64,000 nucleotides of DNA from Hominenteromicrobium sp900549945 (GTDB taxonomy: Bacteria > Bacillota > Clostridia > Oscillospirales > Acutalibacteraceae). The translations under genes and the position numbers were made by a program. Below the pieces are notes generated by a model that worked only from the letters and a program-made list of their open reading frames with translations, was not told where the DNA came from and did no database searches. The DNA lies in contig CABRNK010000002.1 of assembly GCA_902472305.1 (NCBI GenBank), forward strand, positions 159,552 to 223,551, in the 5' to 3' direction. How positions within the stretch are numbered: the first letter of the stretch is position 1; every line of letters starts with the position of its first letter. Below are positions 32,181 to 41,143 of this stretch, in pieces.

Positions 32181-32267
32181 ATCGGTTTCCTCCTCTGTTT
32201 GCCGGTTTCCTCTCAGTATATGCGCGGGGGCCGCCGCATATTTATAGCGGAGAAAGGAGGCGCGGCG

Positions 32268-32513
32268 ATGGGAGAAAAAACGGATAAGGTGCGCTTTGGC
32301 CTGACCGGCGGTACGATCCGAACCGAGATTCTCGGCAGCCGCCGGCTGATTCTCGAGGGCTGCGACGGCATCGTCGAATACGGCGCGGAGGAAATCGGCT
32401 TCCGGTGCGGCCGGCAGCAGGTTTGGGTAAAGGGGAAGAATTTGCAGCTCGTGCGCGTGGAGGAGGACAGCGCCGTGCTGACCGGCAAAATCGAGGAGGT
32501 GGCTTACCGGTGA
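32268..32513 (+). CDS. yqfC: Sporulation protein YqfC
   Basis: This 81-residue YabP/YqfC-family protein is made in the mother cell under SigE in Bacillus. The pattern RRLILEGCDGIVEYGAEEIG is characteristic. AAAGGAGG lies before the ATG at 32268. Its last codons overlap the yqfD GTG (GTGA), the conserved yqfC-yqfD coupling. Confidence 0.88.
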   Translation: MGEKTDKVRFGLTGGTIRTEILGSRRLILEGCDGIVEYGAEEIGFRCGRQQVWVKGKNLQLVRVEEDSAVLTGKIEEVAYR

Positions 32514-33700
32514 CCGAGAAAATCGCGCGGTGGGCGTTCGGCACCGCGACTGCGCGCGTTTCGGGCGATACGGCGCGCTTTATGAACGTGGCGGTGAAAA
32601 GCGGGATCGTGCCGCTCAAGATAGACCGGCAGGGCGAAAGCCTGCTTTTGACCGTGCGGGCAAAGCAGTACCGGCGGCTGCACGCGGTCAAAGTGCGCAC
32701 GCACGCGCGTGTGCGGCTTATCGGCCGGCGCGGCTGGCCGTTCGTGCTGCGCCGCGCGCTGCGGCGGCCGGGCTTGCTGCTCGGCGCCGTGCTCGGCATC
32801 GCGCTGTACGGCTGGCTTTCCGGCTTTTATTGGGGCGTCACGGTCGAGGGCGAGGCGCCGTATGCCGAGAGTGAGATTCTTGAAGCGGCCGAGGACTGCG
32901 GGGCGTACGTCGGCGCATCACGCGCGGCGCTCGACGAGGCGCTGGCCTCGAGCCGCCTCCAGCTCGCGCTGCCGAAGATCTCCTGGGCCTCGATGAACAC
33001 AGACGGCTGTTTCATCACGCTGAGCGTGCGCGGCGCCGTCGAGCGGGCTCCGGGCGCCGACCACAGCGGCGCATACGATATTGTGGCGAAGCGCGCCGGC
33101 CTTGTGCGGTCGGTCACGGCCGAAAGCGGCACGGTGCTCGCCGAGGTCGGCTCCGCCGTGGCCGAGGGCGAGGTGCTCGTCTCCGGCATCACGGAGATCG
33201 GCGACCCCTACAGCGAGGAGCCGGTGCGGCACCTGCTCTCGCACGCGCGTGCCAAGGTCATGGCGGAGACGCGGCACACGTTCACGGCGAGCTGCCCCCT
33301 GACGCTGGAATCAAAGCGGGAGACGGACACCGGCACGCGGCGCGCGCTGTACGTGCTCGGCGTGCGCGTGCCGCTCGGGCTTTCCGGCGCGCCCGATTCG
33401 GAGATCACCGCTTACAGCCGCGAGCCGCTCACGCTGCTCGGCACGGCGCTGCCCGTGTGGGTGGAAACGCTGCGCACCGCCGCGTATGAGCCGGTCACGG
33501 TAGCGCTCACCGAGGAGCAGGCGCAGCAGCGCGCGTATGAAAAAATCCGCCAGATGCAGGAAATCTACCTCGGCGAGGAGGGCGTGCTGCTCTCCGAAAC
33601 GGTCACGTATTCCCTCAAGGACGGCGTGGTATACGCGTTTTCCGAATGCGTCTGCGAGGAAAACATTGCCGAAGCGGTGCCGATTTCATCCGGCACGTAG
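32510..33700 (+). CDS. yqfD: Sporulation protein YqfD
   Basis: This 396-residue membrane protein is of the YqfD family. After an N-terminal beta-rich part, GLLLGAVLGIALYGWLSGFY forms the TM helix around residues 85-106. The long extracytoplasmic domain follows, containing the GTVLAEVGSAVAEGEVLVSG repeat. The GTG at 32510 is favoured by the GTGA overlap with yqfC and GAGGAGG upstream. It is required for efficient sporulation in relatives. Genes downstream (phoH, ybeY, dgkA, era) keep the Firmicutes order. Confidence 0.88.
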   Translation: MTEKIARWAFGTATARVSGDTARFMNVAVKSGIVPLKIDRQGESLLLTVRAKQYRRLHAVKVRTHARVRLIGRRGWPFVLRRALRRPGLLLGAVLGIALYGWLSGFYWGVTVEGEAPYAESEILEAAEDCGAYVGASRAALDEALASSRLQLALPKISWASMNTDGCFITLSVRGAVERAPGADHSGAYDIVAKRAGLVRSVTAESGTVLAEVGSAVAEGEVLVSGITEIGDPYSEEPVRHLLSHARAKVMAETRHTFTASCPLTLESKRETDTGTRRALYVLGVRVPLGLSGAPDSEITAYSREPLTLLGTALPVWVETLRTAAYEPVTVALTEEQAQQRAYEKIRQMQEIYLGEEGVLLSETVTYSLKDGVVYAFSECVCEENIAEAVPISSGT

Positions 33701-33973
33701 CGCGCGGCCGCACGCATTTCATGGCATTTGTCGAATCTGCACAGCGAATCTAAATAATTTCATTTAAAATTTCGTGACCAAAAATCGATATATTATGATA
33801 TAATAACTGCGTAGGCACGGACGTGTGCGTCCGGTGTCAAGCGTCAGGCGCCGGCGCGTTTTCCGGCATCAGGCGGCTTTGCGGAGCGGCCCGGCGGTTC
33901 TGCCCGGGCGGTCGGCCCCGCACAGGATTTCATCGAGAGGCGCGCCGGCGCGCGGCCTCTGAAGGAGAACGAT

Positions 33974-34927
33974 TTGGAGAAAAGTATTCTTTTGGAAAAT
34001 GCTTCTGCGGCCGCCGAGCTGTTCGGCAGCTTCGACGTGCACGCAAAGCGGATTGAAAAAGCCTTTGGCGTCACGCTTTCCTGCCGCGATTCCCAGCTCA
34101 GGATTACGGGCGAGGAGCCCGGCGTATCGAAAGCGGCGCGCACAGCCGAGAGCCTTTTGGGATTGATCGCGAAGGGTGAAACGCTCAACGAGCAGAACGT
34201 CGGCTACTGCATGGACATGGTGCAGGAGGACCGCGAGGCGCAGATGGCCCCGCTCGCCGAGGACTGCGTGTGCATCACGGCGAAGGGCAAGCCCGTAAAG
34301 CCGAAAACGGTCGGCCAGAAGGCGTACTGCGACAACATCCGGAAGAATACGGTCACGATCGGCGTGGGCCCTGCCGGAACAGGCAAGACGTATCTCGCCG
34401 TCGCAATGGCGGTCACGGCGTTCCGCGCGCAGCAGGTCAGCCGCATCATCCTCACGCGCCCCGCGGTTGAGGCCGGCGAAAAGCTCGGCTTTCTGCCCGG
34501 CGATTTGCAGCAGAAGGTGGATCCCTACCTGCGCCCGCTTTACGACGCGCTTTTCGACATGCTCGGCGCGGAAACGTACCAGAAGTATGTGGAGCGCGGG
34601 AACATCGAGGTGGCGCCGCTCGCGTACATGCGCGGCCGCACGCTCGACGACAGCTTCGTCATCCTCGATGAGGCGCAGAACACCACCTGCGAGCAGATGA
34701 AGATGTTTCTGACGCGCCTCGGCTTCAATTCGAAAATGGTCATCACCGGTGACGTCACGCAGATCGACCTGCCGGACGGCAAGCGCTCCGGCCTGCGCGA
34801 CGCGATGCGCGTGCTGCGGAACGTCGAAGACATTTCGATTTTCCGCTTTACGGAAAAAGACGTTGTGCGCCACCGGCTTGTGCAGGACATCATACGGGCG
34901 TACGAAAGGGCGTCCGCTTCAAAATAA
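33974..34927 (+). CDS. phoH: PhoH family ATPase
   Basis: This 317-residue protein has an N-terminal KH-like region and a C-terminal P-loop ATPase/helicase domain. Walker A is GVGPAGTGKTYLAVA and Walker B SFVILDEAQNTT; MVITGDVTQIDLP follows. PhoH probably assists YbeY in RNA maturation, an association based on conserved neighbourhood. The TTG at 33974 is supported by GAAGGAGAACGAT. The 270-bp gap upstream holds a TATAAT at 33799-33804 but no convincing -35. Confidence 0.92.
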   Translation: MEKSILLENASAAAELFGSFDVHAKRIEKAFGVTLSCRDSQLRITGEEPGVSKAARTAESLLGLIAKGETLNEQNVGYCMDMVQEDREAQMAPLAEDCVCITAKGKPVKPKTVGQKAYCDNIRKNTVTIGVGPAGTGKTYLAVAMAVTAFRAQQVSRIILTRPAVEAGEKLGFLPGDLQQKVDPYLRPLYDALFDMLGAETYQKYVERGNIEVAPLAYMRGRTLDDSFVILDEAQNTTCEQMKMFLTRLGFNSKMVITGDVTQIDLPDGKRSGLRDAMRVLRNVEDISIFRFTEKDVVRHRLVQDIIRAYERASASK

Positions 34928-35000
34928 CCCCTGTGGAGTCCCGGGCCCGCGGCATCAAGCGGCGCCGGCGGGGATTCCCGAACCGAAAGGATTTTGGCAT

Positions 35001-35495
35001 ATGGAAAAAATCAGAGTCATCATCAAAAACGATCAGAAGGCGGTTAAGGTTCCCACCGGCGTGCGCATGCTGATCCGCCGCTGCTGCCATGCGGTTCTTC
35101 GGATGGAGAAATTTGAGGATTCCGCTGAAATCAGCGTGACCTTCGTCGATAACGAGCAGATCCGCGAGCTGAACGCCCAGTACAGGAACAAGGACAGCGC
35201 GACGGACGTGCTCTCGTTCCCGATGGGCGAAAACGGCGTGTACGACATCAACCACGACACGGGCGCGAAGATTCTCGGCGACATTGTGCTCTCGATGGAG
35301 ATGGCGATGGAGCAGGCGAAGCGCTACGGCCACAGCCTCGAGCGCGAGATCGGCTACCTGACGGCGCACTCCATGCTGCACCTGCTGGGCTACGACCACG
35401 AGAGCGGCGGTATCGAGCGCGTGCGCATGCGCGAAAAGGAAGAATACGTCATGACGCAGCTCGGCCTGCCGGGCACGTCCAGTTATACCGTGTGA
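35001..35495 (+). CDS. ybeY: Endoribonuclease YbeY
   Basis: This 164-residue metalloenzyme is for 16S rRNA 3'-end maturation and ribosome quality control. HSMLHLLGYDHE carries the three zinc His (HxxxHxxxxxH). DVLSFPM is the second family block. The ATG at 35001 follows GAAAGGATTTTGG. It is followed after a single base by the dgkA start, so expression is tightly linked. Confidence 0.95.
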   Translation: MEKIRVIIKNDQKAVKVPTGVRMLIRRCCHAVLRMEKFEDSAEISVTFVDNEQIRELNAQYRNKDSATDVLSFPMGENGVYDINHDTGAKILGDIVLSMEMAMEQAKRYGHSLEREIGYLTAHSMLHLLGYDHESGGIERVRMREKEEYVMTQLGLPGTSSYTV

Positions 35496-35496
35496 C

Positions 35497-36012
35497 ATGG
35501 TACCGGACTGGAAGACAAAGGGAAAACGCCGCACGCTCGCAGATAGCTTCGGCGACGCGGCGCGCGGCATTCTTTTCGCGGTCAAAACGGAGCGGAACAT
35601 GCGTATACACGTGACAGCGGCGGTATACGTTTTGTTTTTTTCGCCTCTCCTCGGCGTTTCACGCGGGGAGTTTGCGGCGCTTCTGCTCGCGGTGGCGGTG
35701 GTCATCACGGCGGAGGGCTTCAACACGGCGATCGAGATGCTCTGCGATTACGCGCAGAAAAGCTATAACCGGTTCATCGGCAGAACGAAGGATATTGCGG
35801 CGGGGGCGGTGCTCATCAGCGCCGTTTTTGCCGCTTTTGTCGGTATTGCGGTATTGTGGCGGCCGAAGGCGCTGTGGGCGCTCGCGGTGCAGATCTTCAC
35901 CTCGCCGCTCTATTGCCCGCTTTTTCTCGCCGCGACCGCGCTGGCGCTCGTGTTCATCGTTCTCGGCCCCACGGGCATCGCAGGGCTCTTTGAGCGAAAA
36001 AAAAGGAGATAG
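35497..36012 (+). CDS. dgkA: Diacylglycerol kinase / undecaprenol kinase family protein
   Basis: This 171-residue DgkA-type integral kinase is, in Firmicutes, mostly an undecaprenol kinase. AFVKTERN-like sequence (FAVKTERNMRIH) and AEGFNTAIEMLCD hold the catalytic Glu and metal-binding residues. Three N-terminal helices form the conserved core. The protein is longer than the typical 120-130 residues and carries an extra C-terminal helix (about 130-165). The start abuts the ybeY stop with no strong ribosome site, pointing to translational coupling. Confidence 0.88.
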   Translation: MVPDWKTKGKRRTLADSFGDAARGILFAVKTERNMRIHVTAAVYVLFFSPLLGVSRGEFAALLLAVAVVITAEGFNTAIEMLCDYAQKSYNRFIGRTKDIAAGAVLISAVFAAFVGIAVLWRPKALWALAVQIFTSPLYCPLFLAATALALVFIVLGPTGIAGLFERKKRR

Positions 36013-36063
36013 CGCCGTGCTTTCAAAAAACCGCGCGGCGTGAAACGGTAAAGGAAGCCATAT

Positions 36064-36984
36064 ATGGAAACACCAAATTATATGAATGAGAAATCGGCGT
36101 TTATCGCCATTGTGGGGCGGCCGAATGTGGGGAAATCCTCAATTTTGAACCGCCTGATCGGCACAAAGCTCGCGATCGTCTCGAGTAAGCCGCAGACGAC
36201 GCGCACGCGCATCATGGGCGTGTGGACCGAGGGCGAAACGCAGCTCGTGTTCATCGACACGCCGGGCCTCATCAAGCCGAAAAATTCCCTCGGCGATTAC
36301 ATGGTCAAGAGCGTTACGCAGTCTGTCGCGGGCGTGGACGCCTGCCTGCTCGTCACGGAAGCCGGCACGAAGATCTCAAAGGCCGACGAGGAGCTTGCCG
36401 CGCGGTTCAAATCGATTGGGCTGCCCGCCGTGCTCGCGATCAACAAGATCGACCTTTTGGAGGACAAAAGCCTTCTGATGCAGCAGATCGAAGCGCTCTC
36501 AAAGCTCTACGATTTCGACGCCGTCGTTCCGGTTTCGGCAAAGGACGGAAACGGCATGGACGCGCTGAAGGACGAGCTCTCTCGCCTCGCGCAGCCGGGC
36601 GGGCACTTCTTCGCGGAGGATACGCTCACCGACCAGCCCGAGCGCGTCATCGCTGCCGAGATCGTGCGGGAGAAGATCCTGCGCTTTACGGACAAGGAGA
36701 TCCCGCACGGCGTTGCGGTCGTCACCGAAAGCATGAAGGAACGCGGCGACATCACCGATATCGACGCGACGATCTACTGCGAGCGCGATACGCACAAGGG
36801 CATTCTGATCGGCAAGGGCGGCGCGATGCTCAAGAAAATCGGCTCGAAGGCGCGCGAGGATATGGAGCGCTTTTTCGGGTGCAGGATCAACCTGCGCCTT
36901 TGGGTGAAGGTCAAGGAGGACTGGCGGCAGCGCCCCGGCGTGCTGACGGCGCTCGGCTTCGACAAGCGCGACCTTCTGAACTGA
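36064..36984 (+). CDS. era: GTPase Era
   Basis: This 306-residue 30S-assembly GTPase has G1 GRPNVGKSS, G3 DTPG, G4 NKID, and the C-terminal KH domain GKGGAMLKKIGSKAREDMER, which binds the 16S rRNA 3' end. AAAGGAAGCC precedes the ATG at 36064. It is part of the ybeY-dgkA-era-recO run; there is no cdd gene between dgkA and era as in Bacillus. Confidence 0.96.
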   Translation: METPNYMNEKSAFIAIVGRPNVGKSSILNRLIGTKLAIVSSKPQTTRTRIMGVWTEGETQLVFIDTPGLIKPKNSLGDYMVKSVTQSVAGVDACLLVTEAGTKISKADEELAARFKSIGLPAVLAINKIDLLEDKSLLMQQIEALSKLYDFDAVVPVSAKDGNGMDALKDELSRLAQPGGHFFAEDTLTDQPERVIAAEIVREKILRFTDKEIPHGVAVVTESMKERGDITDIDATIYCERDTHKGILIGKGGAMLKKIGSKAREDMERFFGCRINLRLWVKVKEDWRQRPGVLTALGFDKRDLLN

Positions 36985-37148
36985 TCCCCTAGCACATTTG
37001 CTGCGGAATTTCTGCCGGAATCTGTCGGTAAAAGATTTATTTTCCTGTCATAGCCTTTTGGAAAGCGCAAATACTCTAAGAGTAGAAGCGTTAAAACGGA
37101 GCGGCCGGCCGCCGGCGTGCGGCCTTGGCGCAGGCTCTAAGGAAAGGC

Positions 37149-37349
37149 ATGGTGTTCGACATGATGGATTCCGAGAGGAGAGATTTTCCGGAAATGCCCG
37201 AGGCGGAAAGCCGGGCGTGGAGCAGCTTTTACCACAGCGGCAGCGTGGAAGATTACATCCGTTACGCACAGCTTCGGCACCGGAGGGATTCCGGCGCCCA
37301 TACGGCAGGAGCCCAGAATGCAGATCAAAACACAGGGGTTAATTATTAA
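37149..37349 (+). CDS. YqzL-like small protein
   Basis: This 66-residue protein sits between era and recO, the position of Bacillus yqzL. The segment RAWSSFYHSGSVEDYIRYAQ matches the YqzL pattern of Trp-x2-Phe, Gly-[S]-[IV]-[ED]-x-Tyr-x2-Tyr. ATG 37149 has AAGGAAAGG just upstream. Its end overlaps the recO start by 32 bp, so it shares the recO transcript. The function of the family is unknown. Its N- and C-terminal parts are longer than in Bacillus. Confidence 0.68.
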   Translation: MVFDMMDSERRDFPEMPEAESRAWSSFYHSGSVEDYIRYAQLRHRRDSGAHTAGAQNADQNTGVNY

Positions 37350-38064
37350 GGAGCAGACGATCGGCGAAAGCGACCGGCTCGTCACGGTGCTGACCCGAGA
37401 CAGCGGCGTGCTGCGCGCCTTTGCGCGCCGCGCGAAGAATTTGAAGGACAGCAAGAGCGCGGCGACACAGCTGCTCTGCTATTCCCGCCTTTCGATTTTC
37501 AAGGGGCGGGACAAATACATAATCGATGATGCCGAACCGGCCGAGGTCTTTTTCGGGCTTCGCCGGGACATCGGCGCGCTTTCGCTCGCGCAGTATTTCT
37601 GCGAGCTCGCGTACCTGATGGTGCCCGAGGAGACGGATTCCGAGGAATACCTGCGGCTCGTGCTGAATTCGCTGCACTTTCTCGCAAAGGGAACGCGCCC
37701 GCAGCGGCTCTTGCAGTCTTTGACGGAGCTGCGCATGCTCGCGATCGCCGGCTATATGCCGGACCTCGTCGCCTGCGCCGACTGCGCGGCGTACGAATCG
37801 GACGTGATGTATTTTCTGCCGGACAGCGGCATTCTGCGCTGTAAGGACTGCTTTGCGGATACGGGCGAGCCGTACATCGCGCTGCCGCCCGGCGTGCTGA
37901 CCGCGATGCGGCACATCGTGTTCTCGGATTTTGAAAAGCTGTATGCGTTTTCTTTGCCGGAGCCCGCGCTCAAGATCCTGAATGCCGCAACCGAAAGCTG
38001 CGTGGTGCGCACGCTGCACGTCATGCCGAAAACACTTGAATTTTATAAGACCTTTTTGGATTGA
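37318..38064 (+). CDS. recO: DNA repair protein RecO
   Basis: This 248-residue recombination mediator helps load RecA at gaps. The N-terminal OB fold begins MQIKTQGLIIKEQTIGESDR. The zinc motif is CADC near residue 153 and CKDC 23 residues later. It overlaps the YqzL-like gene and is followed by a GC-rich hairpin before mutS2. Confidence 0.93.
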   Translation: MQIKTQGLIIKEQTIGESDRLVTVLTRDSGVLRAFARRAKNLKDSKSAATQLLCYSRLSIFKGRDKYIIDDAEPAEVFFGLRRDIGALSLAQYFCELAYLMVPEETDSEEYLRLVLNSLHFLAKGTRPQRLLQSLTELRMLAIAGYMPDLVACADCAAYESDVMYFLPDSGILRCKDCFADTGEPYIALPPGVLTAMRHIVFSDFEKLYAFSLPEPALKILNAATESCVVRTLHVMPKTLEFYKTFLD

Positions 38065-38068
38065 AAAC

Positions 38069-38116
38069 GCGCGCGTCCCGCCGCCGCTTGCGGGCGGGGT
38101 GCAGGCCGCGCGCTTT
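38069..38116 (+). terminator. Hairpin between recO and mutS2
   Basis: GCGCGCG (38069-38075) pairs with CGCGCGC (38107-38113), with an inner CCCGCC/GGCGGG stem, followed by TTT. It may be a partial terminator or attenuator. mutS2 has no clear promoter of its own. Confidence 0.45.
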
Positions 38117-38132
38117 CTATGGGGAGCAAACT

Positions 38133-40499
38133 ATGCTGAAAGATTATAAATCGCTGGAGCTGGACAAGATCCTCCAGCAGCTTGCGGACGAAACGACCTG
38201 CGCGGATGCGGCGGCGCTCGCGGCGGAGATCGAGCCGGATACGGACCTAAAGCACGTGGCGCGCCTTTTGCAGGAGACGGACGACGCCTTCGTGCTGATG
38301 GCGAAATTTGGCGCGCCGTCGTTCTACGGGATGACGAACGTGACGAACGCGCTGCGCCGCGCGCAGGCCGGCGGCGTGCTGAACTTGCCCGAGCTGCTCG
38401 CTGTGGCGGGCACGCTCCGCGCGATCCGCAGCGTTTCGGACTGGCGGAAAAAGAGCGAGAGCGTTAAGACCGCGCTCGACTACCGCTTTGAGACGCTGCA
38501 GCCGAACAAATTCATCGAGGAGCGCATCTCGATGACCGTTGCGAGCGAGGAGGAAGTCGCCGACACCGCGAGCGTCGCGCTCGCCGCGATCCGCCGGAAG
38601 ATCCGCGCGGCCTCGCTGCGCGTGCGCGAGCAGCTCGACAAGATGATCCGCTCGCAGACCTACCAGAAGTATTTGCAGGAGGCCATCGTCACCCAGCGCG
38701 GCGGCCGGTACGTCGTGCCCGTAAAGGCGGAATTCCGCAACGAGGTCAAGGGCCTCGTGCACGATTCCTCGGGCAGCGGCGCGACCGTTTTTATCGAGCC
38801 GATCGGCGTCGTGGAGGCGAACAACGAGATCCGCGTCCTGCGCGCCGACGAGCAGGAGGAGATCGACCGCATTCTGGCGGAGCTCTCGCGCGAGGTCGGC
38901 GAATTCGCCGACGGCATCGTGCAGAGCTACCGCGCGGCCGTCGAACTGAACCTCATCTTCGCGAAGGGCCAGCTTGCCTACAAGATGAAGGCCGTCGTGC
39001 CGAAGCTGAACGACGCGGGCCGCGTCTGCATCAAGGCGGCGCGCCACCCGCTGATCGACAAAAATAAGGTCGTGCCGACCGACCTGCTGCTCGGGCAGGC
39101 GTTCGACGCGCTGATCGTCACCGGCCCGAACACGGGCGGCAAGACCGTATCGCTCAAGACCGCGGGCCTTCTGACGCTGATGGCGATGTGCGGCCTGATG
39201 ATCCCCGCTGGGGAGGGCAGCGAGGTTGCGGTGTTCCGCCACGTGCTCGCCGACATCGGCGACGAGCAGAGCATCGAGCAGTCGCTCTCCACATTCTCGG
39301 CGCACATGACGAATATCATCCGCATTCTCGACAAGGCCGACGGCAGCAGCCTGATCCTCATCGACGAGCTCGGCGCGGGCACCGACCCGGTAGAGGGTGC
39401 GGCGCTCGCGATCTCGATCATCGAGGCGATGCGCGAAAAGGGCGCGAAGGTGATGGCGACGACGCATTATGCCGAGCTGAAAGCGTATGCGCTGCGCACC
39501 GACGGCGTCGAAAACGGCTGCTGTGAATTCGATGTGGCGACGCTGCGCCCGACGTACCGGCTTTTGATCGGCGTACCGGGCAAGTCGAACGCGTTTGCGA
39601 TCTCGAAGCGCCTCGGCATGCCGGAGGAGATCGTCGAGCACGCGAAAACGCTTGTTTCCGAGGAAAGCACGGTGTTTGAGGAGGTCGTTACGCGGCTGGA
39701 GGACAGCCGGCGCAAAATGGAGGACGAGCGGCGCGACGCCGAGCGCCACCGCATCGACGCGGAGCGCATTGTCCGCGAGGCGCAGGCCGCGCGCGACCGC
39801 GCCGAAAAGGACGCGAAACACGAGATCGAGCGCGCCCAGCGAGAGGCGGCGGCACTCGTGCAGAAAACGCGCCAGCAGGCGCAGGGCCTGCTCGACGAGC
39901 TCGACGCGCTGCGCCGCGAGAAAAATGCGATGCTGACGGCGGAGCAGAAAGCGCGCCTCAAGGCCGGCATCCGCAACCTCGAAAAGGCCAGCGACCCGGT
40001 GCATGAAAAGCGCACAAACGAGGATTACGTGCTGCCGCGCCCGCTGAAAGTCGGAGACAACGTGCTGATCTACGACATCGATAAGGCCGCGGTCGTGCTC
40101 GAGCTGCCGAAAACCGGCGATCAGGTGCTCGTGCAGGCCGGCATCATCAAGACGCGCGTGCCGATGAAGAACCTGCGGCTCACCGATAAAAAGCCGAAGG
40201 AAAAGAGGCTCGGCGGCCACCGCAATGTGACGAAGGCCGCGCCGGACGATTCTTCAGTGCGCAACGAACTCGACGTGCGGGGCATGAACCTCGAGGAGGC
40301 GCTGATGGAGGTGGACGCGTTCATCGATCACGCGCTCCTGCGCAATCTCAACATGCTGACCATCATCCACGGCAAGGGCACCGGTGTGCTGCGCAGCGGT
40401 ATCCAGCAGCATTTGAAGCGGCATAAGGCGGTCAAAACCTTCCGCCTCGGCGTGTACGGCGAGGGCGAAAGCGGCGTGACGGTGGTGGAGCTCAAATGA
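38133..40499 (+). CDS. mutS2: Endonuclease MutS2
   Basis: This 788-residue MutS-family ATPase lacks the mismatch-binding domain I. Walker A is VTGPNTGGKTVSLKT and the Walker B region is SSLILIDELGAGTDPVEG. A long coiled coil spans about 505-620. The C-terminal Smr nuclease domain starts NELDVRGMNLEEALMEVDAF and has IIHGKGTGVLRSGI. It limits recombination and acts in ribosome rescue in some Firmicutes. The ATG at 38133 follows GGGGAGC; the longer in-frame opening lies in the hairpin. Confidence 0.95.
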   Translation: MLKDYKSLELDKILQQLADETTCADAAALAAEIEPDTDLKHVARLLQETDDAFVLMAKFGAPSFYGMTNVTNALRRAQAGGVLNLPELLAVAGTLRAIRSVSDWRKKSESVKTALDYRFETLQPNKFIEERISMTVASEEEVADTASVALAAIRRKIRAASLRVREQLDKMIRSQTYQKYLQEAIVTQRGGRYVVPVKAEFRNEVKGLVHDSSGSGATVFIEPIGVVEANNEIRVLRADEQEEIDRILAELSREVGEFADGIVQSYRAAVELNLIFAKGQLAYKMKAVVPKLNDAGRVCIKAARHPLIDKNKVVPTDLLLGQAFDALIVTGPNTGGKTVSLKTAGLLTLMAMCGLMIPAGEGSEVAVFRHVLADIGDEQSIEQSLSTFSAHMTNIIRILDKADGSSLILIDELGAGTDPVEGAALAISIIEAMREKGAKVMATTHYAELKAYALRTDGVENGCCEFDVATLRPTYRLLIGVPGKSNAFAISKRLGMPEEIVEHAKTLVSEESTVFEEVVTRLEDSRRKMEDERRDAERHRIDAERIVREAQAARDRAEKDAKHEIERAQREAAALVQKTRQQAQGLLDELDALRREKNAMLTAEQKARLKAGIRNLEKASDPVHEKRTNEDYVLPRPLKVGDNVLIYDIDKAAVVLELPKTGDQVLVQAGIIKTRVPMKNLRLTDKKPKEKRLGGHRNVTKAAPDDSSVRNELDVRGMNLEEALMEVDAFIDHALLRNLNMLTIIHGKGTGVLRSGIQQHLKRHKAVKTFRLGVYGEGESGVTVVELK

Positions 40500-41062
40500 G
40501 CGGCGCACAGCATGCCGCGCTGCGGCTGGAAAGCGCGCTCGGAAACGCCGGGTGGATGCGGCAGCTTCGCGCGCTGTACGGCACGGCCTTTCCGTCTGAG
40601 GAGCGCGTCCCGTTTTTCTACCTTCTCCGCAAGGCGAAAAAGGGCGCGGCGGAATGCCTCGCAGCGCTCGACGGGGACCGCTTTGTCGGGCTGGCGTACA
40701 CGGTCAGCCACAAGGACCTCGTGTTTCTCTTTTACTTTGCGGTCTCCGATGACCGGCGGGGCGCCGGGTACGGCACCGCCGTTCTGGAGGCGCTCGGGCA
40801 CCGCTACAGCGGAAAGCGCATGGTGCTCAGCATCGAGGCGCTGGAGGAAGCGAGCCCGAATATCGAGCAGCGCAGGCGGCGCAAGGCGTTTTACCTGCGC
40901 TGCGGCTTTCAAGAGGCCGGCTTCACGATGCGCGAGCAGGGCGTCGCCTATGAAATTCTGTGCCGCGGCGGCGCGGTGCCGTTCGAGGATTACCGCGCGA
41001 TGCTGCAAAGCTACATGGGAAAGCTCCTTTACGCGCTGTTTTACCGGCGCATTCGGCCCTAA
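40496..41062 (+). CDS. GNAT family N-acetyltransferase
   Basis: This 188-residue protein has a GNAT core: FYFAVSDDRRGAGYGTAVLE is the acetyl-CoA-binding motif A and YLRCGFQEAGF the beta-strand 6-7 region. The ATG overlaps the mutS2 stop (ATGA), so the two are co-translated. The substrate is unknown. Confidence 0.85.
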   Translation: MSGAQHAALRLESALGNAGWMRQLRALYGTAFPSEERVPFFYLLRKAKKGAAECLAALDGDRFVGLAYTVSHKDLVFLFYFAVSDDRRGAGYGTAVLEALGHRYSGKRMVLSIEALEEASPNIEQRRRRKAFYLRCGFQEAGFTMREQGVAYEILCRGGAVPFEDYRAMLQSYMGKLLYALFYRRIRP

Positions 41063-41076
41063 AGCGCAGGTTTTCC

Positions 41077-41105
41077 TTGACACGGGGGCGGAATAAACGT
41101 AGAAT
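41077..41105 (+). promoter_or_regulatory. Promoter of TPM-domain gene
   Basis: TTGACA (41077-41082) and TAGAAT (41100-41105) have 17-bp spacing. Confidence 0.82.
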
Positions 41106-41143
41106 AGATTTAATCTAAACTCGGAATAAGGATTGGTGATACT

